From positions 20,790-84,789 of the forward strand of contig NZ_JBEPKD010000017.1 in NCBI RefSeq assembly GCF_040544555.1: a stretch of 64,000 bases of DNA. Direction: 5' to 3'. The notes under the pieces are model-generated. The model had not been told where the DNA came from. It saw only the letters and a list, made by a program, of their open reading frames with translations, and searched no databases. This DNA comes from Halalkalibacter oceani (lineage in GTDB: Bacteria > Bacillota > Bacilli > Bacillales > Bacillaceae_D). Below, piece by piece: positions 51,111 through 58,819 of the stretch (positions are counted from its first letter, which is position 1; every line of letters begins with the position of its first letter). A program made the position numbers and the translations under genes.

Positions 51111-51946
51111 AGCAGACGATCTCCGAGCTGGAACAGCTTTGGCTTGACGGAATGAAGGATGAAAACGGCAGGCTGCCAAAACGAATCGAAGATGACGAGG
51201 AAGAGGAGCAATTTTGGCGCCGCCACCTCGAAAAAAAGCGGCGTGGCGAGCATGTTGACGAGTATGCGAAGGAAATGACGAAAGCGTTGCTGACCTATAT
51301 CGAAGAAGGGGATACGGTGCTTGAAATCGGTCCGGGCTGGGGCAATTACACATTTGCTTTGGCCGAAAAAGCAGCGGCTTTGACCTGTGTCGACAGCTCG
51401 AAAAGCTGCCTGCAATTTTTACAGCGGCTTAATCAGGAGAAGCAGCTGCCGCTTACCTATGTTCAGGCGAAATGGGAGGACTATCAGCCGGAGTCGCATG
51501 ATGTGATTATCGGCGTCAATTGCTTTTACCGGATCAAGGAAATCCGCCGCGCGCTTGAACGTATGAACGCCCATGCTAAAAAACGGGCGATCATCGGCAT
51601 GACGACTGCGCCGATGCGTCCGCATTATTTAGATCTGCAAGCCGCTTACGGCTATCAGCTGAAGTATCCGCGCCGCGATTATATTCATCTCGTTCATCTG
51701 TTATATGAAATGGGCATTTACGCCAGCTGCAACATAGTGCCGCTGACAAAAACATACAGATTCGCGAGTGAGGAAGCGTTACTCAAAGATAACAGCAGCC
51801 GTCTGCTCGCTGCGGATGTGGATGAAGATGTAATCAGGCAGTCACTCGCGCCGTATGTCCGCAAGAAGGACGGCGTTTTCCTATACGAGCATCAATTTTA
51901 CGGCGCCCTGATTGATTGGGAGCCGGTGCCGCTAACGAGAAAATAA
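51107..51946 (+). CDS. Class I SAM-dependent methyltransferase-like protein of unknown substrate
   Basis: 279 residues. The SAM motif I is VLEIGPGWGNYTFALAE (about 69-85), with an acidic motif-II end (TCVDSS) and motif IV VIIGVNCFYRIKEI. The N-terminal 60 residues are highly charged (DDEEEEQFWRRHLEKKRRGE). It has no clear assignment beyond the fold. The tight coupling to the ABC ATPase (GTGA) and the following ferredoxin and nitroreductase genes says it acts with the importer's cargo. Confidence 0.78.
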   Translation: MKQTISELEQLWLDGMKDENGRLPKRIEDDEEEEQFWRRHLEKKRRGEHVDEYAKEMTKALLTYIEEGDTVLEIGPGWGNYTFALAEKAAALTCVDSSKSCLQFLQRLNQEKQLPLTYVQAKWEDYQPESHDVIIGVNCFYRIKEIRRALERMNAHAKKRAIIGMTTAPMRPHYLDLQAAYGYQLKYPRRDYIHLVHLLYEMGIYASCNIVPLTKTYRFASEEALLKDNSSRLLAADVDEDVIRQSLAPYVRKKDGVFLYEHQFYGALIDWEPVPLTRK

Positions 51947-51992
51947 CAGTTTCTGTCGCGCGCAGCTTTCAAAAACAAGGAGGAGTTACACG

Positions 51993-52391
51993 ATGACAAC
52001 ATGGAATTTAACGGGGACGGAGAAGCATGTTTTGATTTGCAACGGCTCGACATGCATGAAGCATGGCGGCGAGGAGGTCACCCAGGCAGTCCGCGATGAA
52101 ATCAGCCGCCTCGGTCTTGACGAGAAGATTCATACGACCCGAACAAGATGTAACGGCCGCTGCAAGGATGCGTGTGTGCTGATCGTCTATCCGGAAGGAA
52201 GCTGGTACGCCGCATCTTCGGCGGAAGTCGGGCGCGCAATCATTCAGCGCCATCTTGACCCGTCGATTCGCCTGGAGGGTTCATTAATCTATCGTTTTGA
52301 AGAAGAAAAAATGACGCCCGCTTTTACGACGGAGCGCTTTAGAGGGATTGCCAAAGGGAAGGATAAAGAAAAAGGAGAGAAGCAAGCATGA
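51993..52391 (+). CDS. (2Fe-2S) thioredoxin-like ferredoxin domain protein
   Basis: 132 residues. The thioredoxin-fold ferredoxin pattern is HVLICNGSTCMKHGG (Cys16 and Cys21) followed by RTRCNGRCKDACVLIVYPEG with three Cys (two of which complete the cluster) and the GSWYAASSAEVGRAIIQRHL helix. Similar proteins, called CbiW, are encoded with cobalamin genes in Bacillus megaterium; I suspect but cannot prove equivalence. C-terminus is Lys-rich. RBS AAGGAGGAG. ATGA overlap with the nitroreductase. Confidence 0.8.
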   Translation: MTTWNLTGTEKHVLICNGSTCMKHGGEEVTQAVRDEISRLGLDEKIHTTRTRCNGRCKDACVLIVYPEGSWYAASSAEVGRAIIQRHLDPSIRLEGSLIYRFEEEKMTPAFTTERFRGIAKGKDKEKGEKQA

Positions 52392-52954
52392 ATGGGTTTG
52401 AGCTGTTAAAAGCGCGCAAGGCGATTCGCAATTACGCGAACAGAGAAGTGGAACGAGAGAAAATCGAACAGCTGCTTGAAGCCGCGACCTGGGCGCCGAA
52501 TGACCGGCTGCGCGAGCCATGGAGCTTTTACGTCATCCAGGGTGAAGCAAAGAAAAAATACGAACAGCTCGCTGACGGCTATTTGCAGGAGCGTTTTCCA
52601 ACTAAGCCGACGCTAATTGAAAGCTCACTTAAAGTCGTCAAAACAACCCCGGTGATCATCATTGCCACTGCCGACATCACAGAAAACGAAGCGGATACGA
52701 AGGACAACGAATACGCGGTTTGCTGCGCGATTTTTTCGATGTGGCTCGCCGCCGGGGAGCTCGGCCTCGGCTTTGTCTGGCGCACACGCGGCGTCGGCCT
52801 CGTCCATGATCAGCGGATTCATGACTTCATCGGCGCGCCGGCGAACAAAAAGGTCGTTGGAACGATCTTTTTAGGCTACCCGGCAGAAGGCGAAACCGAA
52901 GCGGAGATGGAGAAGAAACGAACGCCGTATCAGGAAAAGACGATGTGGCTGTAG
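52388..52954 (+). CDS. Nitroreductase-family flavoprotein
   Basis: 188 residues, FMN-binding: KARKAIRNYANREVEREKIEQLLEAATWAPNDRLREPWSFYVIQG at the N-terminus (phosphate-binding Arg residues), AAGELGLGFVWRTRG in the middle and VGTIFLGYPAEG near the end. Substrate not predictable. Possible roles here are reduction of cobalt in a corrinoid or a BluB-like reaction, but it is shorter than BluB and lacks features I would trust. Co-translated with the ferredoxin gene. Confidence 0.82.
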   Translation: MNGFELLKARKAIRNYANREVEREKIEQLLEAATWAPNDRLREPWSFYVIQGEAKKKYEQLADGYLQERFPTKPTLIESSLKVVKTTPVIIIATADITENEADTKDNEYAVCCAIFSMWLAAGELGLGFVWRTRGVGLVHDQRIHDFIGAPANKKVVGTIFLGYPAEGETEAEMEKKRTPYQEKTMWL

Positions 52955-53010
52955 GAAAGCTGGAAGGGAATATCAATTTCTTTCCCTCTGGCTGAGCCGG
53001 GCCGGAATGG

Positions 53011-53682
53011 TTATTCATGCAAGTATTCCTTCTTCATCTCTTCGGTCAGTGGCAGAAGCCTTGTGTCTGAAATCATGTAGATGCTGTCGCAAAGCTCTTC
53101 AAGGTCCTGATGCTGATGGCTTGTCAATAAAATCGTCCGCCCGTTTTGTTGCAGGTCTTTCAACACGTTTTTCATATGCTTATACGATTTGATATCGAGC
53201 GCATTGAACGGTTCATCAAAAAGAAGAATGTCCTGGTCCTCCATTATCGCCTGGGCGATTCCGAGCTTTTTCAGCATCCCCATCGAATAGTGGCTGACCC
53301 GTGTTTTATCATGGGGGTCGAGACCGACTAACTCAAGCGTATCGATTATTTTTTGCTGATCGATCTTTTTATTGAGATCAGCTAAAAACTGCAAATTTTT
53401 CAATCCGCTATATAGCGTAATAAAGCCCGGATTATTAATCAAAACGCCCATCTGATCCGGGAAGTCAAATTTGTCCCCGAGCTTTTCACCGCGGATAAAA
53501 ATGTCTCCGCTATCCGCTCTGATAAAGCCGGCAATTAGCTTGAAAAGCACCGATTTTCCGCTCCCGTTCGGACCGACGATGCCGACTGTTTCCCCTTTGT
53601 TGATCTTTAGCTCAACGTTTTGTAAAATCCGCTTTCCTTTATAACCTTTTGTGACATTGTCTACTTGAATGACTGGCTCCAT
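53011..53682 (-). CDS. ABC transporter ATPase (bacteriocin/exporter type)
   Basis: 223 residues: Walker A GPNGSGKSVL (about 38-47), signature SHYSMGMLKKLGIAQAI (YSMGM in place of LSGGQ), Walker B DILLFDEPFNALD, H-loop TSHQHQDLEE. The divergent signature is usual in ATPases of ABC-2 type exporters and self-immunity systems. First-read gene on the left of a minus-strand cluster, one base from the permease gene. Confidence 0.88.
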   Translation of the reverse strand: MEPVIQVDNVTKGYKGKRILQNVELKINKGETVGIVGPNGSGKSVLFKLIAGFIRADSGDIFIRGEKLGDKFDFPDQMGVLINNPGFITLYSGLKNLQFLADLNKKIDQQKIIDTLELVGLDPHDKTRVSHYSMGMLKKLGIAQAIMEDQDILLFDEPFNALDIKSYKHMKNVLKDLQQNGRTILLTSHQHQDLEELCDSIYMISDTRLLPLTEEMKKEYLHE

Positions 53683-53683
53683 C

Positions 53684-55261
53684 TTAATCCCCTCTGTCTA
53701 ACATTTTTTGATATAGTCCACTTTTCAAACTGGCATAAAGAGTAACGGTTAGCACGGTGAAGATCACCATGATCGTTGAATAGCCGATGCCTTGCCCACC
53801 GATAATTTCCTGCATTCTTGCTAAGGAGGAAAGGCCGGCTGGTAAATAGGTCAAAGGTGGCACAGCAAGTAAGGAAAGAACGTACAACAGCTGAATGAAA
53901 ACGAATCCGGCTACGGCCGTTCCGGTTAAGCTGAATGCGAGCAGGATAAGGAAAAAGCTGAAAATCAGCTCCATCAATTTGCTGCTGACAGTGATCATAA
54001 GCAAGGAAATAAGATTGATTTCCTCGACCCCCATTTCCGTAAACAGCAAGGACATATGGTGATAGCCGGTGAATGGTAAATCAAGCAATAGCGCAAGCAG
54101 AACGACGAATAAGACGGTCATCACGATGTAAACAAAAAGAAATAGACAAGCGGAACGGATCAGCGAGTGAAACCAGGTTTTTTTATAGGTCAGGCGGATC
54201 GTGACGAGTGAGCTTCGATCGGCAGCCTCTTTTTCGAGAAAATAGCACAACAAATAGAGCGGAACACCATTGTAGACAATCATCTGAATGAAATCGATCA
54301 AATAAAAATAACCGCTCCCGTGACCGAAAAACTGCAATACAAGCAAATCGGAAAAGGTGAGAGCCTCGTGATTGATCACAAATGAAATCAATGGGACGAT
54401 GACAAGCACACTGATCACAATCAGGTTTTTAGGCGAAAAAAGTAGTGTTGCATTCCAGAAATCCGTTTTTCCGTGCTTGAATATGGTTGACAAGCTGAAT
54501 CGCAGCTTTTTATCCCAATATTTTTTTGTGACCAGAAGCATGATCACCATCACAATCAGTTCCACAACGATGAAAGATCCATACTGACCTTTAAATACTT
54601 CAATCCCATGATGCAGGATAAAATAATTGTTGAGAAACAGAAAAGGGAGAAGATGATCCCATTCTGTTCGGATGCTAACCAGCATCAGGAAATAAAAGAA
54701 TGCAAACAAGGCCATCATGAAATGTACCGTTACGTGCTGCTTTAAAAATAAAAAAACCGCGCCGACAAACGTAAGTCCGGAGATGAAATAGAAAACAATC
54801 GCTATCATTGCCAGGAAGGGACTTTGAAAATAAGGACTGATGTCGCCGAGAATAAAAAGGTCTGTCTGTAATGCCGCAGGAGTGAACTGATGATGGAAGC
54901 GGAGGCCGAGTCCAAGCAAGGCTGCGAGCAATAGATGTAACATGACGAATAAAGCAGCCAGAACAAAAACCGAAAGCAATTGAGCAAGATAATAGTGTAG
55001 GAACGTTTTCGACCTGATCCAAATCAATTCCTCGTTATCATTGTTCATGAGGGAAAATAACAGATAAAGAAAGCTGATAATCATAAAATACAACAGATAA
55101 TAATGATCACTTAAAGAGATAATGATGTATTCCCAATAGGACAATGAAAAAGAGACGGCTAAATCCTTTAGATACAACGAATAGAGTGAAAAAACAATGA
55201 ATACGATTAGTAGCTTTTTAGAAACAAAGCGAGCGATATACTGTGTAAGTAAGGCTGTCAT
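53684..55261 (-). CDS. Polytopic membrane protein, probable ABC-2-type permease
   Basis: 525 residues with about 14 hydrophobic helices and few conserved polar motifs (AEGMTALLTQYIARFVSKKLL start, LYQKMLDRGD end). I recognise no family signature; position one base upstream of the ATPase gene, and a second permease gene beyond it, makes it the export permease. The sequence has many aromatic residues in helices, typical of Bacillus ABC-2 permeases. Confidence 0.65.
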   Translation of the reverse strand: MTALLTQYIARFVSKKLLIVFIVFSLYSLYLKDLAVSFSLSYWEYIIISLSDHYYLLYFMIISFLYLLFSLMNNDNEELIWIRSKTFLHYYLAQLLSVFVLAALFVMLHLLLAALLGLGLRFHHQFTPAALQTDLFILGDISPYFQSPFLAMIAIVFYFISGLTFVGAVFLFLKQHVTVHFMMALFAFFYFLMLVSIRTEWDHLLPFLFLNNYFILHHGIEVFKGQYGSFIVVELIVMVIMLLVTKKYWDKKLRFSLSTIFKHGKTDFWNATLLFSPKNLIVISVLVIVPLISFVINHEALTFSDLLVLQFFGHGSGYFYLIDFIQMIVYNGVPLYLLCYFLEKEAADRSSLVTIRLTYKKTWFHSLIRSACLFLFVYIVMTVLFVVLLALLLDLPFTGYHHMSLLFTEMGVEEINLISLLMITVSSKLMELIFSFFLILLAFSLTGTAVAGFVFIQLLYVLSLLAVPPLTYLPAGLSSLARMQEIIGGQGIGYSTIMVIFTVLTVTLYASLKSGLYQKMLDRGD

Positions 55262-55294
55262 CGTTCAGTTGATACTCCTTTATACCGTCCAAGC

Positions 55295-56059
55295 TTATAC
55301 TTGATAGATAGATTCTTTCTTCACATAGGTAAAATAAGCAATCAATCCGAGGATAAAAAGCAGCAGCAACGCCGGACCGACTAATAACCGATCAAATGTC
55401 ACGACCTCATCGGATAAAATGCTCGGTTCAAACGAAGTTACCAATCGAAAATAGGGTAAACCGAAAATCGCCAGTGTAAAGTTTTCTAAAATCGTATAAA
55501 CAAAAGGCCCGGTTAAAATAATAAATAAGTTGTTAATATAGAGCGAGAGAACGAATCCGAATGAGGCGATTAAAAACCCGATAAATGCTTTCCAAAGACT
55601 GAGAACGAAACCATAAAGGAAAGGGTGATGAATAAAATAATACCCGGCGAACTGGTGGATGACGGCCTCATAAGCAGGCGCGGAAACGTCCGGCATCACA
55701 TATAGGCAGACGACCAATCCAGTAAAGGAAACGAGAAAAACGATCAAAGCGCCAATCAATGACACCACTAACCATTTTACCGTGATGTATGTTTTTCTCG
55801 ATACTCTCGTTAAAGTATGGGAGAGAAAGCCATGTTTTCTTTCAACGTACATTAGCCAACACCCGGGAATGACAGCAAATAAAGGAAAGAAGACGTTAAA
55901 GATCTCCCCGGACTGTTCCCATACTTCGATATTGTAATGATACGTATAGCCGTTTACGACAGGGGGGATCGCAAGACAACTGAACAGGACCGCTATCCAA
56001 ACTCCAACCCATATCGAAAATCTCAGCTTGCGAAGCTCCAATTGAATAAGTTTGATCAT
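55295..56059 (-). CDS. ABC-2-type membrane protein
   Basis: 254 residues, six helices: MIKLIQLELRKLRFSIWVGVWIA at the N-terminus, ERKHGFLSHTLTRVSRKTYITVKWLVVS in the middle, matching the general layout of ABC-2 permease subunits. ATGA overlap with the upstream anti-sigma-like gene. Pairs with the 525-residue protein and the ATPase. Confidence 0.7.
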   Translation of the reverse strand: MIKLIQLELRKLRFSIWVGVWIAVLFSCLAIPPVVNGYTYHYNIEVWEQSGEIFNVFFPLFAVIPGCWLMYVERKHGFLSHTLTRVSRKTYITVKWLVVSLIGALIVFLVSFTGLVVCLYVMPDVSAPAYEAVIHQFAGYYFIHHPFLYGFVLSLWKAFIGFLIASFGFVLSLYINNLFIILTGPFVYTILENFTLAIFGLPYFRLVTSFEPSILSDEVVTFDRLLVGPALLLLFILGLIAYFTYVKKESIYQV

Positions 56060-57012
56060 AGATCATCCTTTCCATTATATCCTTTATTCATAACGCCGAG
56101 ACTTGAAGCTCTCACTTGCTGCAGCTCTGCCAATGATGCTAACTCATCGGCAGAACCGGTTACAACGACTCCAAAAATCTCAATATCCTCGACATTTACC
56201 GTCTCGCTGTCTTTCGTTATATAATGAAAGATTCTCTTAAACTCCCGGTGATAGCGACCATTGCTTTTTTCATAGCCCAAATTCAGCGCATCGATAAACT
56301 GTTTGGCACTGGCTGATGGATTGTTAGCATCATTCGGAAAGCCGTACACTTCATTTGCTGAATTTGGAAACGAAGGGAGGATGATGCCGTTATGATGCTG
56401 CGTGTCATTCTCAGAATAGGTATCGACCCAAAACCATTTAAGCGAAACAGAGTCAGGGATCATCGCGCTGGCTTCCTCGACGGAATAGCCACTGTCGAAG
56501 GAAAGCGCCATTTCGGCGCTGCTGTCCGGATCTAATTGAGGAAGAAGGGCCAGATCATTCTTGATTTCTTCGTAATCGAAAACGTCGGGACGGTAAAATT
56601 CCATGATTCGTTGTTTGCTGTCCGGATCATAAGCCCTTCTCTGCCCAGTAACGGGATCTGGCAATTGAATTGAGGAGACAGTGCCCCGGATCCGTCTGAG
56701 CCCGCCGAACAAGCTGTAAGAAACAACATCGTCTCCCCAATCCATTGGTATTCCATCTACTTCCTTATACCTTTTGAACGTGATCGTCCCTCTAAGGAGG
56801 CCGCTGTCACTGATTTGATAGCCGGCACTGTGTACGTTCGGCCCTGTGATTTGCTGGAAAAGTTGGACGTCTTCAATCGCTTTTTCTTGATTAATTCTCA
56901 TTATGGAAAACCAGACAATGCTTGCTACTAGCAAAAGAAAAACTGCCATTGCCAGGTAAACGAGTCGCCTGAACTGACTTTTAGTATCCGCTCTTTCAGG
57001 AGGGCTTTTCAC
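56056..57012 (-). CDS. Membrane-anchored sigma-factor regulator-like protein
   Basis: About 318 residues with an N-terminal anchor (LVYLAMAVFLLLVASIVWFSI, about 17-37 of the GTG start) and an extracytoplasmic part ending in EIFGVVVTGSADELASLAEL, which resembles the sigma-regulator C-terminal domain (PF13791) found in some Bacillus anti-sigma proteins. No sigma gene is next to it. Start uncertain: GTG 57012 has GGAAGGAAG in front; an in-frame TTG at 57075 has no RBS. The gap 57013-57416 holds no other gene, only AT-rich sequence with a possible -10 TATACT at 57310-57315. Confidence 0.6.
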   Translation of the reverse strand: MKSPPERADTKSQFRRLVYLAMAVFLLLVASIVWFSIMRINQEKAIEDVQLFQQITGPNVHSAGYQISDSGLLRGTITFKRYKEVDGIPMDWGDDVVSYSLFGGLRRIRGTVSSIQLPDPVTGQRRAYDPDSKQRIMEFYRPDVFDYEEIKNDLALLPQLDPDSSAEMALSFDSGYSVEEASAMIPDSVSLKWFWVDTYSENDTQHHNGIILPSFPNSANEVYGFPNDANNPSASAKQFIDALNLGYEKSNGRYHREFKRIFHYITKDSETVNVEDIEIFGVVVTGSADELASLAELQQVRASSLGVMNKGYNGKDDL

Positions 57013-57416
57013 TTGAGCGCTCTTCCTTCCGTTTTTTACGATCTTATTTGTTAGAAAATTATCATTTATTACCAATAGAATAGTACATCGGTTTTAGGAA
57101 AACAATGAAGATCGCCAATTTTTGACGATTTTTTGAATTAATTCAAATTTAGACAAACTGCTTTATCGAAGTGGATTGCTTACGAAATGATCTAAACAGA
57201 CAAGCAGAGCATTTTGTTTCCTTTCATCGCTATTTCAACCGTTTTCACAGTGCTAATCAGGATAAATCTGAATTTTACAAAATGAGTTATCTTCTTTTTT
57301 CTTTTCGTTTATACTTGAGACAAATAACTTGGGAGCAATGAAGATTCTTCTGGAAATGGGCGCTTTGGGAGAGTTGGAGTGAGTAGCGCAACCGGCCAAA
57401 CGAAGGAGAGAGAAAA

Positions 57417-58718
57417 GTGAATTTGTTTGGAAGCAGGAAAAGAAACAACAAGCCAAAAAGGTGGCTCAATAATCATCAAGTTGATGTCCTTATTGAGATC
57501 GAAGATGAAAGCATGCAGGACAAGCTGGCGATGATTCAATTAACAGAGGAGGATTTAAAAGCGATAAAACAAGTAAAGCCGTTAATCGAGCAGCATAGCG
57601 GGAGGTTAGTAAAGACGTTTTACGAAAAAATGCTGCAAACAAATGAATTAAGAGAGATGATTGAGCAGCATACAGAGGTTGCCAAACTGGAAAAAACGTT
57701 GCAACTGCATTTGATAGAATTGTTTCATTGCCGAATCGATCAAGCCTTTCTTGAAAAGAGAGTACGAGTCGCTCAAATCCACTATCGGATCGGGTTACAG
57801 CCGGCCTGGTACATGGGCGCGTTCCAAAATTTACAGCAGGCGCTATTTTCTCTCATTAGCAAAGAAGTGGAGATCGAAACGGAGCGTTATACGATCATCT
57901 CAGCTATGAACAAGCTGCTAAGCTTTGAACAGCAAATCGTATTGGAAGCGTATGAGAAGGAGACGGTGGCCAAAATTCACGGGCGCTACGACGAAGGGAA
58001 AAAAGACTTGCGCAACAAAATTTTAATCGTCAGTGAAGGCCTGGTCGCTCTGGCTGAAGAAACACAGGCCGCAACCAAAGTGCTAACTACGAACCTGGCG
58101 GCGATTAATGACAAAACCGGTGAAAGCAATGCAACATTTATGACAGCTACATCAAAGAGCGTGGAGGGAGAGAATACACTCCGGGCGATGCTCGAAAAGA
58201 TTCGTTCAATTGAAAAATACACGGAGGATATGAATAAAGCGATCGGCCAGCTTAGTTCCTCGACGACAGAAATTACGAATGTCATTACACTCGTGAAAGG
58301 AATTGCCGACCAAACCAATTTGCTGGCGCTAAATTCGGCAATCGAAGCGGCCCGTGCCGGCGAACATGGTAAAGGCTTCGCCGTTGTGGCCGACGAAGTG
58401 AGAAAACTGGCCGAGCAGACGAAAAATTCCATCGGACAAATTCAAACATTAATCGAGAACTCCAACCAATTGACTGGACTAGTAATTGATTCCTTGCAGC
58501 AAGTGGAAGGAGCTGTCTTGACAGGATTGAACGCATCCGAAAATATGCAGGAAATGTATCAGGACATCGTGCGCTCGATCGATCAAAGCGGCCGGACTCT
58601 TGGCAATGTGAAGGAGAAGATGGAAGAGCTGATGATGGCCGTCATGGAAATTGAAAAAGCAAGCTTTGAGGTCGCGACCTCAGCCGAGGATCTTAACGGG
58701 GCCGTGGCGGAGGCGTAA
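57417..58718 (+). CDS. hemAT: HemAT-type globin-coupled methyl-accepting protein
   Basis: 433 residues. The N-terminal globin-like sensor (about 20-185) has the F-helix region VRVAQIHYRIGLQPAWYMGAFQNL, with the candidate proximal His in QIH. The C-terminal half is an MCP signalling domain with the hairpin tip GIADQTNLLALNSAIEAARAGEHGKGFAVVADEVRKLAEQT. No transmembrane segments, as in HemAT. Such proteins sense O2 for aerotaxis through CheA. GTG start with AAGGAGAG in front. Confidence 0.88.
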   Translation: MNLFGSRKRNNKPKRWLNNHQVDVLIEIEDESMQDKLAMIQLTEEDLKAIKQVKPLIEQHSGRLVKTFYEKMLQTNELREMIEQHTEVAKLEKTLQLHLIELFHCRIDQAFLEKRVRVAQIHYRIGLQPAWYMGAFQNLQQALFSLISKEVEIETERYTIISAMNKLLSFEQQIVLEAYEKETVAKIHGRYDEGKKDLRNKILIVSEGLVALAEETQAATKVLTTNLAAINDKTGESNATFMTATSKSVEGENTLRAMLEKIRSIEKYTEDMNKAIGQLSSSTTEITNVITLVKGIADQTNLLALNSAIEAARAGEHGKGFAVVADEVRKLAEQTKNSIGQIQTLIENSNQLTGLVIDSLQQVEGAVLTGLNASENMQEMYQDIVRSIDQSGRTLGNVKEKMEELMMAVMEIEKASFEVATSAEDLNGAVAEA

Positions 58719-58738
58719 AGCGCTCCCCGGCAGCAAAA

Positions 58739-58779
58739 AAGGCAGACGCAATCGGAAAAATTCCTTTTGAGTCTGCCTC
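58739..58779. terminator. Convergent terminator between hemAT and clpE
   Basis: AGGCAGACGCAATCGGAA pairs with TTCCTTTTGAGTCTGCCT, one mismatch, flanked by AAAAA on the left and a short T-containing run on the right. Works for both directions. Confidence 0.7.
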
Positions 58780-58819
58780 TACTTGTTTTGCCAAAAAGGA
58801 GAGAAACAGCTGCTACAGC

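Noticed and set aside
52388..52954. BluB (lower ligand synthesis)
   Set aside because: The protein is short for BluB and lacks features that I would trust; called a generic nitroreductase.
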